A stretch of 64,000 nt of DNA from an alpha proteobacterium U9-1i (GTDB lineage Bacteria; Pseudomonadota; Alphaproteobacteria; Caulobacterales; Aquidulcibacteraceae), in contig BBSY01000003.1 in NCBI GenBank assembly GCA_000974665.1, forward strand, positions 62,001 through 126,000, in the 5' to 3' direction. This document shows, one piece after another, positions 1-8,336 of the stretch; positions within the stretch are counted from its first letter, which is position 1; each line of letters starts with the position of its first letter. The position numbers and the translations under genes are program-made. The notes beneath the pieces are model-generated. The model did no database searches. It was given only the letters and a program-made list of their open reading frames with translations, and had not been told where the DNA came from.

Positions 1-912
1 CGAACGGATGGTGAGGTCCGGGCAGATTGAGCGCCACTTCTTGATGCGGTCGAGGACTTTGTCCTGGTTCGCGGGGCGGCGCATGGCTTTCAGCACGTTC
101 GGTGAGGCGTGCTGGAACGGAATGTCCAGGTACGGCAGCACTTTGCCTTCGGCCATCAGGCCGACGACTTCGTCGACGTGCGGGTACGGATAGACATAGT
201 GGAGGCGGACCCAGGCGCCGAGATCGCCGAGCTCTTTGCAGAGATCGTAGAATTTGGCGCGGACCATGCGGTCCTTCCATTTGCTCTCGGCGTATTTGAC
301 GTCGACGCCGTAGGCCGACGTGTCTTGGCTGATGACGAGCAGTTCTTTCACGCCGGCCTTCACCAGCGACTCTGCTTCTTTCAGGACGGCGTTGGCGGGG
401 CGGGAGACGAGGTCGCCGCGGATCGACGGAATGATGCAGAAGGTGCAGCGATTGTTGCAGCCTTCGGAAATTTTCAAATAAGCATAGTGGCGCGGCGTGA
501 GGCGGAAGCCGCCCTCGGGCACGAGATCGATTTTGGGATCGTGCATCTGCGGCAGGTGCGTGTGCACGGCGCCGACGACGGCTTCGTATTGGTGCGGGCC
601 GGTGATCTCAAGCACTTTGGGGTGCGCTTCGCGGATCAGGCTTTCTTCTTTGCCCAAGCAGCCCGTGACAATGACTTTGCCGTTTTCGGCGATGGCTTCG
701 CCGATGGCGTCGAGGCTCTCGGCCTTGGCGCTATCGAGGAAGCCGCACGTGTTCACGACGACGAGGTCGGCGCCTTCATAAGAGCCGCTGAGCTGATACC
801 CTTCGGACCGCAGGCGCGTGATGATGCGCTCGCTGTCGACGAGGGCCTTGGGGCAGCCGAGGCTGACGACCCCGATCGTGGGGGCCTTCTTGGTGGCGGT
901 TTGATCGGCCAA
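1..912 (-). CDS. rimO: Ribosomal protein S12 methylthiotransferase RimO (C-terminus cut by window edge)
   Basis: Radical-SAM enzyme that adds a methylthio group to an aspartate of ribosomal protein S12. The minus-strand product begins [20 protein letters not shown], matching the UPF0004 N-terminal domain (residues about 10-130, with conserved cysteines in [12 protein letters not shown] and VVNTCGF). The radical-SAM motif CNNRCTFC follows near residue 155. The VSLGCPK start and the short spacing favour RimO over MiaB. 304 codons are present of about 440, so the end of the SAM barrel and the TRAM domain lie outside the window. The start is a TTG at 912, chosen because AGAAGGA sits 6 bases upstream and the conserved core begins soon after. 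It is divergent from bfd. Confidence 0.93.
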   Translation of the reverse strand, partial: MADQTATKKAPTIGVVSLGCPKALVDSERIITRLRSEGYQLSGSYEGADLVVVNTCGFLDSAKAESLDAIGEAIAENGKVIVTGCLGKEESLIREAHPKVLEITGPHQYEAVVGAVHTHLPQMHDPKIDLVPEGGFRLTPRHYAYLKISEGCNNRCTFCIIPSIRGDLVSRPANAVLKEAESLVKAGVKELLVISQDTSAYGVDVKYAESKWKDRMVRAKFYDLCKELGDLGAWVRLHYVYPYPHVDEVVGLMAEGKVLPYLDIPFQHASPNVLKAMRRPANQDKVLDRIKKWRSICPDLTIRS

Positions 913-992
913 TGCCGGTCCTTCTGTGGAAAAGCTGGGCGGCTTTAGCGCAAACGCTGCCTCCGCCCAATACGGCGTCTCTGCTTTTCCTT

Positions 993-1007
993 TGCGAATG
1001 ACTTGCA
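993..1007. promoter_or_regulatory. Candidate Fur-type operator upstream of bfd-bfr
   Basis: TGCGAATGACTTGCA is a 15-bp imperfect inverted repeat (TGC(G/A)A(A/G)T around a central base), resembling alphaproteobacterial Fur/Mur-type sites. It overlaps the -35 element proposed for bfd and lies in the divergent gap between rimO and bfd. Iron control of bfd-bfr is common; binding here is inference. Confidence 0.5.
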
Positions 1008-1031
1008 GTAACCAAAGCGAACCGCTATTTT
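1003..1031 (+). promoter_or_regulatory. Candidate sigma70-type promoter for bfd-bfr
   Basis: TTGCAG (1003-1008), a 17-bp spacer, then TATTTT (1026-1031) stands 55 bases before the bfd ATG. The spacing is ideal and the -35 overlaps the Fur-like repeat. No other good hexamer pair was seen in this 174-bp gap. Confidence 0.45.
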
Positions 1032-1086
1032 CTTTGCGGGTGCCTCTCACTTACCCAAAAGACGTTTGCTTTCAGAGAAATGCGAG

Positions 1087-1281
1087 ATGTACGTCTGCAA
1101 TTGTAACGGCGTGACTCGGCGCGAGGTGGATGAAGCCATCGGCGCCGGCGCACAGGCGCCGGAGCAGGTCCTGGCCCATCATGGCTGCGAACCCTGCTGC
1201 GGACGGTGCCTGGTCGAGATCGCCGAAGGCATTGCGTGCGGCGGGATGGCCCTGGTTGGGAGCCTCGTCGCGGCGGAGTAG
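1087..1281 (+). CDS. bfd: Bacterioferritin-associated ferredoxin Bfd
   Basis: Small [2Fe-2S] protein that reduces the bacterioferritin core to release stored iron. The 64-residue product starts MYVCNCNGVT and has the family's C-x-C pair near the N-terminus and a CEPCCGRC cluster about 32 residues later, supplying the four iron-sulfur ligands. ATG 1087 is preferred over an in-frame TTG at 1066 because AGAGAAA lies just upstream and Bfd proteins start right before the CxC. The gene ends 5 bases before bfr, so the two are almost certainly one transcript. Confidence 0.93.
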   Translation: MYVCNCNGVTRREVDEAIGAGAQAPEQVLAHHGCEPCCGRCLVEIAEGIACGGMALVGSLVAAE

Positions 1282-1286
1282 GCGCG

Positions 1287-1766
1287 ATGAAGGGCGATCC
1301 CGACATTATCAAGAAGCTCAACGCCATTCTGACGAACGAGCTGACCTCGATTAACCAGTACTTCCTGCATGCGCGGATGTACGAGAGCGACGGCTATGGC
1401 AAGCTCGGCAAGAAGACGTACGAAGAATCCATCGAGGAAATGAAGCACGCAGACCGCATCATTAAGCGGATCCTGCTGATCGAGGGGCTGCCGAACCTAC
1501 AAGACCTTGGCAAGCTGCAAATCGGCGAGAGCGTGCCTGAGCGTCTGCAAGCCGACCTCAACGCTGAGAGGAAGGGCCACGCCGCCATCAAGGAAGGCGT
1601 AACGCTCGCCGAGGACAAAAAAGATTACGTCACGCGCGATATGCTGACAGAGCTCCTGGATGACACCGAAGAGCACATCGATTTCCTCGAAACCCAACTC
1701 CAGAATCTGGACCAGATGGGGCTGCAAAACTATTTGCAGAGCCAATACGAGCTTGAAGGTGCGTAG
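1287..1766 (+). CDS. bfr: Bacterioferritin
   Basis: Haem-containing ferritin that oxidises Fe(II) and stores it as a mineral inside a 24-subunit shell. The 159-residue product is the usual length. It carries the ferroxidase ligands E18, E51, H54, E94, E127 and H130, plus M52, the axial haem ligand, in EEMKHADR; NELTSINQYFLHARM and the MGLQNYLQSQ end are family hallmarks. The start at 1287 gives the typical MKGDPDII. It follows bfd in the same operon; iron control through the upstream Fur-like site is inferred. Confidence 0.97.
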   Translation: MKGDPDIIKKLNAILTNELTSINQYFLHARMYESDGYGKLGKKTYEESIEEMKHADRIIKRILLIEGLPNLQDLGKLQIGESVPERLQADLNAERKGHAAIKEGVTLAEDKKDYVTRDMLTELLDDTEEHIDFLETQLQNLDQMGLQNYLQSQYELEGA

Positions 1767-1772
1767 TGCGCG

Positions 1773-2252
1773 TTAGCGGCCGATCGCACGGCTAGGCGCC
1801 TCGACGCGAAAGATTTCGTCGAAGCCGATGGTGTTTTTGACCTGCTCTAGTTCGTCAGCTTGCAGCAGCAGCCAATCGCCCGCGTCCGCGTATGTCTCGA
1901 AAAGCCGCACGTGGCTCGACATGCCCGTCCGTGTATCGCGGTCTCCGACCCAATAGCCGACGTGCTTCATGGCGACAGGGCTGAGGCAGAGCCAAGCCGA
2001 GCGACGCATGATGTGAAAGCTCATCCGCTGATAGATCGTTCGGTAGTGGGCGAACAACGCGTCGAGCTCGCCGAGATCGACAGATAGAAAGTCCGCGCCG
2101 GGCAGGACGAGGGCGAGCGTGTCTGGCTTCAGCCATTGCGGCGTGTTGACGTTGAAGTCAGCTAAGGCCTTCAACTCGCCGAGGCTCACCGAGCCGACAT
2201 AGTCGACGCGATTCAGCTCCAGTTCCGGATTGTGGCGCACAATAACGGTCAC
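1773..2252 (-). CDS. Uncharacterised protein, about 159 aa
   Basis: I do not recognise this family. The product (start VTVIVRHNPE, end APSRAIGR) has no signal peptide or membrane segment. Alternating hydrophobic stretches, a YVGSVSLGELKALADF segment and a YQRMSFHIMRRSAWLCLS segment suggest a compact single-domain cytoplasmic alpha/beta protein. GTG at 2252 is chosen because an AGGGGG lies about 11 bases upstream; an ATG at 2288 would add an unlikely cysteine/glycine-rich extension. It is convergent with bfr (6-bp gap). Confidence 0.7.
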   Translation of the reverse strand: MTVIVRHNPELELNRVDYVGSVSLGELKALADFNVNTPQWLKPDTLALVLPGADFLSVDLGELDALFAHYRTIYQRMSFHIMRRSAWLCLSPVAMKHVGYWVGDRDTRTGMSSHVRLFETYADAGDWLLLQADELEQVKNTIGFDEIFRVEAPSRAIGR

Positions 2253-2445
2253 GGCGCTTTGGCCCCCTGCCCAACAACCTCTGTGCAACGTGATTTACGA
2301 AGCGTTAAACGCGGTGTGTCGCCTCGCCGGCGCCGGTTCGAGACCTGCAATCGCAGAGCGCGCGAAGAGCAAATGACGCGAGCTTTACCTGCGCTCGTCG
2401 CAGAACCGATTGACGCGCCGCGCGTATGCGCGCCCGGTGTAGCCC

Positions 2446-3294
2446 ATGCGCTCTCTCATTTTGTCAGCCCTGCTGCTTGCCGCCTGCGCCACTGCGCCAA
2501 CCCCGCCAACCGCTGATTCCGCGAGTGTAATAGCGGCCGAACGGGCCTTTGCCGCGCGTGCTAGCGAGATAGGCTGGATTCCCGCGTTTCGGGAGTTCGT
2601 CGCCCCAGACGGCCAACTTGGAAATGCCGCAGGCTACACAAACGCGCCCCAGCAGCTTGCTGAGAGCGAGGATGACGGCAACCGCAACCTCTCTTGGTGG
2701 CCGGCCTTCGCCGGCATAGCGCGATCCGGCGATCTTGGTTTCACCACTGGCCCCGTGAGCTTCGATGAAGCGCGCACGCCGCGTGGGCATTACTTCACGG
2801 TTTGGCGCAAACAGCCGGATGGAAGTTGGAAGTGGATTTATGACGGTGGTGTTGGCCCGATCGCCAATCCCACTTTGATCGAACGTGACGCCGCTGCCGT
2901 GCCAAGTTTGCCTGTGGCCGTCGACGGAGTGGGCTCTGCGGCTCAAGCCGTGGCGGAGGTGTCTAGCCTCGAGAACGAGCTGAATGGCGCGGCGAGCGTG
3001 CGCGCGCTGTTGGCGGATGAGGCGCGTGTTGTGCGTAGCAGGCAAGCATTTGCTTCCGGCGCTGACATTGGCTCAGTGCTCACGACGCCGTCGGATGTTG
3101 TCCGGTATGAGGTGTTGCGTACAGAAGCGTCCGAAGCTGGCGACATGGTGGTGGTGCTTGGCGCGGCCCACTGGGAGGCAAGCGGCGCGGAGGCGTCCGG
3201 CTTTTACGCGCGCATGTGGCAGCATCAAAGCGCCGGCTGGCGTATCGTCTTTGACCAGATGATTATACCACGACCCGCGCCGCCTCCGGCCTAA
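2446..3294 (+). CDS. Lipoprotein with two NTF2-like (DUF4440-type) half-modules
   Basis: Predicted lipoprotein of 282 residues: MRSLILSALLLAAC is a lipoprotein signal with the lipidated Cys at 14. The first half (about 27-150) has the DUF4440/SnoaL pattern: AERAFA, WWPAFAGIARSGDLGFTTGP, then HYFTVWRKQPDGSWKWIYDGG. The second half (about 165-275) repeats the scheme more loosely, ending FYARMWQHQSAGWRIVFDQ. NTF2 folds bind small molecules or act as enzymes, but no catalytic residues can be assigned. It is the single-module relative of the next gene, from which it is separated by 84 bases. Confidence 0.8.
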   Translation: MRSLILSALLLAACATAPTPPTADSASVIAAERAFAARASEIGWIPAFREFVAPDGQLGNAAGYTNAPQQLAESEDDGNRNLSWWPAFAGIARSGDLGFTTGPVSFDEARTPRGHYFTVWRKQPDGSWKWIYDGGVGPIANPTLIERDAAAVPSLPVAVDGVGSAAQAVAEVSSLENELNGAASVRALLADEARVVRSRQAFASGADIGSVLTTPSDVVRYEVLRTEASEAGDMVVVLGAAHWEASGAEASGFYARMWQHQSAGWRIVFDQMIIPRPAPPPA

Positions 3295-3378
3295 ATGTCG
3301 GGCGCTGGTCGTTGCCGAGGCGCGCTTCGTCGTGGCCGCCGTTGACCGGCACGCCTCAGACTCCTCTGGTCGCCCGCC

Positions 3379-4956
3379 ATGAAACACTTCGTCCTTGCGG
3401 TTTTGCTCTCTGGTTGCGCTTCAGCTTCGCAATTGTCGCCGCCGTCGGTCACGAGCGCGGCCCCTGTCATAGAGGCGGAACGCGCGTTCGCCCGCATGTC
3501 GATCGACGTCGGGACGAACCAAGCGTTTCGGAATTTCTCAGCGCCGGACGGGCAGGTCACGCGACCCAACCTTGTCAGCGCGCCGAGCCAGTACCCCGAG
3601 GCTCAAGACGGGCCGCCCGGCGGACTTTACTGGTGGCCAGCCTTTGCGGGCATTTCGCGGTCGGGAGATCTAGGGTTCACCACCGGGCCCTACAGCGTTG
3701 ATCCCACGCGAACGCCGGTCGGCATGTATTTTACTGTCTGGCGCCTTCAGCCGGATGGTTCGTGGAAATGGCTCTACGATGGCGGGCCGCCGGTTACGAA
3801 TTTTCCGACGATCGCGCCGGACGCGGCGGAGGTTCCACAGTTGCCCATCGCCGCGCGCGGCGTCGGTTCCGCGGAAGCGGCGGCGGCGCAGGTGTCGGCG
3901 ATCGAACGCGGCGCCGCTACCGGCGCCGCGCTCGTGGCGCACCTTGCCGACGATGCGATGGTGAATCGAGCCGCTCAACCGCGCGCGCAAGGCGGCGCTG
4001 CCGCTCGCTCGCTGATGACATTGCCCGCACCCGACTTGAACTTCGCGCTTCTGCGGGCGGAAGCATCGCGCGCTGGCGACATGGTCTACACGGTGGGTGA
4101 CGCGCGCTGGACGACAAACGGTCGTCCAAGCGCGGGCCATTTCATGCGCATCTGGCAATACCGCACGGAAGGCTGGCGCATCGTTTACGATCAGATTGTG
4201 CCGCCGCAGCCAAGCGCCGCAGCGGTGATCGAAGCGGAGCGCGCCTTCGCGCGCGAAGCGACGACGATAGGATGGATCACGGCTCAACGCGGACACGCCG
4301 CCACCGACGCGGTGGTGCTGCGGCCTGGCCCCGTACTGCTCAGCGAAAATCTGGCAGGCGCCCAGGGCGATGGGACGACGACGCTCAATTGGCGACCGGC
4401 GTTTGCGGGCGTGTCGCGCGCTGGCGATTTCGGCTTCACAAGCGGGCCGTTCTTCCTCGACAGCGCCTCTACTGCTGCGGGTCACTATTTCACGGTCTGG
4501 CGGAGCCAGACCGATGGCTCGCTCAAGTGGATCTTCGACGCCGGAACGGATGTCGTCGATGCTGCGCCGATTGCACCTGACGCGGCCGTACCGCAATTGC
4601 CGTTTGCTGGCGGCGGGGCGGGGTCGGCACAGGGCGCGATTGATGAGGTTCGCGCACTAGAGACCGAAAATGCGACGGTGGCGCAGCTTGCCGCGTTGTT
4701 GTCGCCGGACGTGCGCATCAATCGTTCCGGTGCGGCGCCTCTTGCGGGCGAGGCTGCTGCAGCGCTGTTCGCTCAAACACCGGCGACCGCAAGGTTTCGC
4801 ACGCTGCGGGCGGAGGGTTCGGCGGAGGGCGATCTGGCGTTCACATTTGGCGAAGTGACGGGCCTCCAGGGGGCAGGCCATTACGCCCGCATATGGCAGC
4901 GCCGCCGGGCCGGCTGGCGGATCGTGTTCGATCAAGTGTTTCCGCGCCAAGGTTGA
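3379..4956 (+). CDS. Lipoprotein with tandemly duplicated NTF2-like modules
   Basis: Predicted lipoprotein of 525 residues with a signal ending LLSGC (Cys 13). Two copies of the module seen in the upstream gene follow in tandem: copy A about residues 30-275 (AERAFARMSIDVGTNQAF to WRIVYDQIVPPQ) and copy B about 280-524 (AERAFAREATTIGWITA to WRIVFDQVFPRQ). Each copy carries WxPAFAGxxRxGDxGFTxGP, a YFTVWRxQxDGSxKW motif and a second-half WQxRxxGWRIVxDQ. With the upstream gene this makes three related modules in a row, which points to local duplication. Function unknown; cell-envelope location is inferred from the lipobox. Confidence 0.8.
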   Translation: MKHFVLAVLLSGCASASQLSPPSVTSAAPVIEAERAFARMSIDVGTNQAFRNFSAPDGQVTRPNLVSAPSQYPEAQDGPPGGLYWWPAFAGISRSGDLGFTTGPYSVDPTRTPVGMYFTVWRLQPDGSWKWLYDGGPPVTNFPTIAPDAAEVPQLPIAARGVGSAEAAAAQVSAIERGAATGAALVAHLADDAMVNRAAQPRAQGGAAARSLMTLPAPDLNFALLRAEASRAGDMVYTVGDARWTTNGRPSAGHFMRIWQYRTEGWRIVYDQIVPPQPSAAAVIEAERAFAREATTIGWITAQRGHAATDAVVLRPGPVLLSENLAGAQGDGTTTLNWRPAFAGVSRAGDFGFTSGPFFLDSASTAAGHYFTVWRSQTDGSLKWIFDAGTDVVDAAPIAPDAAVPQLPFAGGGAGSAQGAIDEVRALETENATVAQLAALLSPDVRINRSGAAPLAGEAAAALFAQTPATARFRTLRAEGSAEGDLAFTFGEVTGLQGAGHYARIWQRRRAGWRIVFDQVFPRQG

Positions 4957-5055
4957 CTTCGCCGCCTCCATCCATCAAAAGCCCCGCTTTGCCGAACGGA
5001 CATTGTTCCGGTCGCGGATCATGCTGGGTGACGGGCGAACCGCCAGGGCAGTCGT

Positions 5056-5072
5056 GGTCTCATAATGAGACC
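5056..5072. promoter_or_regulatory. Perfect 8-bp palindrome in the rpsD leader
   Basis: GGTCTCAT, one base, ATGAGACC lies 39 bases upstream of the rpsD ATG. It could be a protein-binding operator or a short RNA hairpin. There is no T-run, so it is not a terminator. Confidence 0.35.
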
Positions 5073-5110
5073 GCCGGGCCCCGTCAGAAGAAGAAGGGGC
5101 GATTCCGCCC

Positions 5111-5728
5111 ATGACGAAGCGACTCCAAGCGAAATACAAATCCGACCGCCGTTTCGGCCAGAACCTCTGGGGCCGTCCGAAATCGCCGGTCAACAAGCGC
5201 CAGTACGGCCCGGGCCAGCACGGCCAGCGGCGGAAGGGCAAGACCTCTGACTTCGGTCTCCAACTCGTGGCCAAGCAGAAGCTGCGGCTCTACTACGGCA
5301 ACATCACCGAAAAACAGTTCCGTAAGACCTACGAGGAAGCCGCGCGCCGGAAGGGCAACACGGCTGAAAACCTGATTGGTCTGTTGGAAAGCCGCCTCGA
5401 CGCGGTGGTCTATCGCTCCAAGTTCGCGCCAACCGTGTTCTCGGCCCGCCAGTTCGTGAACCACGGCCACGTGAAGGTGAACGGCAAGCGCGTCACCATC
5501 CCGTCCTATCAGGTGAAGGTCGGCGATCTGCTCGAAGTGCGCGACCGCGCCAAGTCGATGGCGATTGTGCTGGAAGCGCTGCAAAGCGCCGAGCGCGAAA
5601 CGCCGGACTACATCGAGGTCGATCCGAAGGCGATGGCAGCGCGGTTCTCGCGTATCCCTGTGCTGTCCGATGTACCCTATCCGGTGCAGATGGAGCCGAA
5701 CCTCGTCGTCGAATATTACGCGAGCTAA
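5111..5728 (+). CDS. rpsD: 30S ribosomal protein S4
   Basis: Primary 16S rRNA-binding protein of the small subunit body. The 205-residue product starts [21 protein letters not shown] and contains the S4 RNA-binding domain (about 95-160: [22 protein letters not shown], then [19 protein letters not shown]). The N-terminal region has no cysteines, so it is the zinc-free form usual in alphaproteobacteria. It is a stand-alone gene here, with AAGGGG before the start and a good terminator after it. A perfect palindrome in the leader may be regulatory. Confidence 0.98.
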   Translation: MTKRLQAKYKSDRRFGQNLWGRPKSPVNKRQYGPGQHGQRRKGKTSDFGLQLVAKQKLRLYYGNITEKQFRKTYEEAARRKGNTAENLIGLLESRLDAVVYRSKFAPTVFSARQFVNHGHVKVNGKRVTIPSYQVKVGDLLEVRDRAKSMAIVLEALQSAERETPDYIEVDPKAMAARFSRIPVLSDVPYPVQMEPNLVVEYYAS

Positions 5729-5753
5729 TAGCGCGAAATTCGCGAGCTGATTG

Positions 5754-5780
5754 AGGCCCTCCCTTGTGGAGGGCCTTTTT
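5754..5780 (+). terminator. Rho-independent terminator of rpsD
   Basis: GGCCCTCC (5755-5762), loop CTTGT, GGAGGGCC (5768-5775), followed by five T. It starts 26 bases after the rpsD stop and ends 17 bases before the ppk2 ATG, so ppk2 needs its own promoter or read-through. Confidence 0.9.
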
Positions 5781-5796
5781 CTTGTATGGTCCGCGC

Positions 5797-6615
5797 ATGA
5801 ACATGCGCGACATCGACAAGATTGTACGGGTCGAACCCGGCAAAGCCGCCAAGCTTCCCAAGCGCGACACGACGTCCGCGGACCTGTTCGAGGACAAGAA
5901 GGCGGCCGAGGAGCACACCAAAGCGTGCGCCAAGGCGATTGATGCGCTGCAGGATCGGCTCTGGGCGGAGCGCAAGCGTTCGCTGTTGGTGGTGTTGCAG
6001 GGGATCGATACGTCCGGCAAGGACGGCACGGTCCGCGGGGTGTTCAACGCCTGCGGACCGCTGGGGGTGAACGTCACCAGTTTCGGACGGCCAAGCGAAG
6101 AGGAATTGGCGCACGACTATTTGTGGCGCGTGCACATGGCGACGCCGAAGCGCGGCGTGATTGGCGTGTTCAACCGCTCACACTATGAGGACGTACTCGT
6201 TGTGAAGGTGCGCAATCTGGCGCCGGCCGAGGACGTTGAGCGCCGCTATGAGCAGATCAACGCGTTCGAAAAGCAGCTCAGCGAAAACGGCGTCACCATC
6301 CTTAAATTCATGCTGCACATCTCGAAGGATGAGCAGGCCAAGCGCTTGCAGGAGCGGCTGGATGAGCCGGAGAAGAATTGGAAGTTCAACGCCGGTGACC
6401 TTGAGGATCGGGCGCTGTGGGACGCGTACCAGGATGCATATGACGTGGCGCTGACGCGCTGCTCGACTGAGCATGCGCCGTGGCGTGTTGTCCCTGCCGA
6501 CAAGAAGTGGCGACGCAACGCCATTATCGCGGCGATCGTGCGCGGGACATTGGAAGAGATGAACCCGAGCTACCCAAGGCCCGATTGGAAGGCTTCGGAC
6601 TTCAAGATTATTTAG
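5797..6615 (+). CDS. ppk2: Polyphosphate kinase 2 family protein
   Basis: Transfers phosphate between polyphosphate and nucleotides in the cytoplasm. The product (272 aa from ATG 5797) has Walker A GIDTSGKDG near residue 70, FGRPSEEELAHDYLWR, FNRSHYEDVLVV (Walker B region), LHISKDEQAKRL and the lid segment ending WRVVPADKKWRRN. The single-domain length fits class I/III PPK2 enzymes; which nucleotide is used cannot be read off. A longer reading frame would begin inside the upstream terminator, so ATG 5797 (or 5803) is preferred. It overlaps the convergent DUF502 gene by 8 bases. Confidence 0.93.
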   Translation: MNMRDIDKIVRVEPGKAAKLPKRDTTSADLFEDKKAAEEHTKACAKAIDALQDRLWAERKRSLLVVLQGIDTSGKDGTVRGVFNACGPLGVNVTSFGRPSEEELAHDYLWRVHMATPKRGVIGVFNRSHYEDVLVVKVRNLAPAEDVERRYEQINAFEKQLSENGVTILKFMLHISKDEQAKRLQERLDEPEKNWKFNAGDLEDRALWDAYQDAYDVALTRCSTEHAPWRVVPADKKWRRNAIIAAIVRGTLEEMNPSYPRPDWKASDFKII

Positions 6616-7264
6616 CGTCAGGGCCCGTCACCGCGCTCGGGTCGCGGATGATGCCGAGAGAGATGACGCGCTTTAGCGCTTCGTCCGGCGGCAGGGCGAG
6701 CGGCTTCAGGCTCTCGCGCGGCAGATAGAGCAGGAAGCCCGACGTTGGGATGGGCGCTTGCGGCACATAAACCGCGACGAGATCCAGGCCGGTGTCGTTA
6801 TGGACTTCGGCGGTGTCCTCGTTGGTGACGAAGCCGATCGCGAATTGACCGGGGGCGGGAAACTCCACCAGGACGGCTTGCTTGAACGACGTGCGTTCGG
6901 GCGCCGCCACCTGTTTGAACACTTGCTTGGCGCCTCCATAGATCGAGCGCACGAGCGGCAGGTTGGAGATACCCTTATCCGCCGCGTCGACGATCCAGCG
7001 CCCGACCAGGTTGCCCGCCAGCGCGCCGACGATCGTCAGCGCGCCTACGGCGATCAGAAGCCCGCCACCGGGGAAGCGTTTGAGGAACTCAAGCTCGGAT
7101 GGGATGAGGGGCTCGACGCGCGTGTCGATGAAGGTGACCACCAGCCAGATGAGAGAGGCGGTGACGACGAACGGCAGCACCAAAGCCACCCCGGCCAGAA
7201 ACGAATTCCGAAGCCAGGTGAACAGGTGAAATGGGCGGCGCTGCGGGGGGAGAGGCGGCGGCAT
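6608..7264 (-). CDS. DUF502 family inner-membrane protein
   Basis: Product of 218 residues with two membrane helices: about 18-48 (FLAGVALVLPFVVTASLIWLVV) and about 68-90 (GGGLLIAVGALTIVGALAGNLVGR). The soluble part carries the DUF502 pattern PLVRSIYGGAKQVFKQVAAPERTSFKQAVLVEFP, FAIGFVTNE and VYVPQAPIPTSGFLLYLPRE. Family role is not established. It is divergent from the HtrA-like protease (79-bp gap) and tail-to-tail with ppk2. Confidence 0.9.
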   Translation of the reverse strand: MPPPLPPQRRPFHLFTWLRNSFLAGVALVLPFVVTASLIWLVVTFIDTRVEPLIPSELEFLKRFPGGGLLIAVGALTIVGALAGNLVGRWIVDAADKGISNLPLVRSIYGGAKQVFKQVAAPERTSFKQAVLVEFPAPGQFAIGFVTNEDTAEVHNDTGLDLVAVYVPQAPIPTSGFLLYLPRESLKPLALPPDEALKRVISLGIIRDPSAVTGPDAK

Positions 7265-7343
7265 CGCCGGGGTTTAGGGCATGCGCGTGGCGGGCGAAAG
7301 GCGGGGCTGGCGCACCCGCGTGCGGCTTCCTACCTCATGGGCC

Positions 7344-8336
7344 ATGTTTGGTCGAAAGAAGGGCGCCGGCGCCTCGCTCACCACCCTGGCGCGCAATGAT
7401 CGCGATGGATTTTCCGGCACCGTCATCGACGTGGTCGAAAGAGTCGGACCGGCGGTTATCAGCGTGCGGCGCGCGAGCCGAGGGCGCGACCTATATGATG
7501 GCGCAGGCTCGGGCGTGATCGTGTCGCCGGACGGCTATGCGCTGACGAACCATCACGTTGTCCGCGGCGCTCATCGCGTGGAGGGCGTGCTGCATGACGG
7601 CAGCGTGGCGTCCGCGCAGATCGTCGGCACGGATCCGGATACGGATTTGGCTTTGTTGCGGCTGAACGGCGGATCGCATCAAGCGGCGCATTTGGGCGAT
7701 TCGGATGGACTTAGAGTTGGCGAACTCGCGATCGCGATTGGCAACCCATTGGGTCTGCAAGCGACCGTGACCGTTGGTGTCATATCGGCGTTGCGGCGGA
7801 CCCTGCGCGGCGAGAATGGCCGTTTGATCGAGGACGTTGTGCAAACAGACGCTGCACTCAATCCAGGCAATTCTGGCGGTGCGCTCGTGGATGCGCGCGG
7901 CGCGGTTATTGGCGTGAATACCGCGATCATCGGCGGGGCGCAGGGCATTTGCTTTGCCGTGCCGATCAACACCGCCAAGCGCGTGATCCCTGAATTGATG
8001 CGCGACGGGCGCGTGTCGCGCGGCTGGTTTGGGATTGCTGGGCAATCGCAAGAGCTGTCCAAGGCGCTGGTGCGCCGGCTTGGCTTGGCCAGCGGCGGGG
8101 GCGTCCTGGTCGCGGCGGTATCGAGCGGCGGCCCGGCGGATCAGGCAGGCCTTCGCGTGGGCGATGTCGTGCTCAAGTTGGATGGTCACCCAACTGCTTC
8201 GGTTGATGCTGTTCATAAGCTGCTGACGCGCGACAAGATCGGCCAGCGCGTGGCGCTTGATGTGCTGCGCGATGGGGTGGTGGTGCGATTGGGCTTGCAG
8301 GTGACGGAGCGGCCGGTGGAGCGCCGTTCGGCCTAG
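7344..8336 (+). CDS. HtrA-like (S1C) serine protease with one PDZ domain, no export signal
   Basis: Trypsin-fold protease of 330 residues. The catalytic triad is visible: His in GYALTNHHVV, Asp in DPDTDLALL and Ser in LNPGNSGGALVDARG. One PDZ domain follows (about 235-315: SGGPADQAGLRVGDVVLKLDG). Unlike DegP or DegS it begins MFGRKKGAGASL and shows neither signal peptide nor N-terminal membrane helix, so it may be cytoplasmic or need another route. ATG 7344 is chosen; an in-frame start at 7281 only adds an arginine-rich leader and no hydrophobic stretch. It overlaps the convergent grxD by 4 bases. Confidence 0.88.
   Translation: MFGRKKGAGASLTTLARNDRDGFSGTVIDVVERVGPAVISVRRASRGRDLYDGAGSGVIVSPDGYALTNHHVVRGAHRVEGVLHDGSVASAQIVGTDPDTDLALLRLNGGSHQAAHLGDSDGLRVGELAIAIGNPLGLQATVTVGVISALRRTLRGENGRLIEDVVQTDAALNPGNSGGALVDARGAVIGVNTAIIGGAQGICFAVPINTAKRVIPELMRDGRVSRGWFGIAGQSQELSKALVRRLGLASGGGVLVAAVSSGGPADQAGLRVGDVVLKLDGHPTASVDAVHKLLTRDKIGQRVALDVLRDGVVVRLGLQVTERPVERRSA

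Noticed and set aside
109-948. Long plus-strand open frame opposite rimO
   Set aside because: It is the antisense shadow of rimO: the minus strand gives a clear radical-SAM protein, while this frame has no recognisable motif or ribosome binding site.
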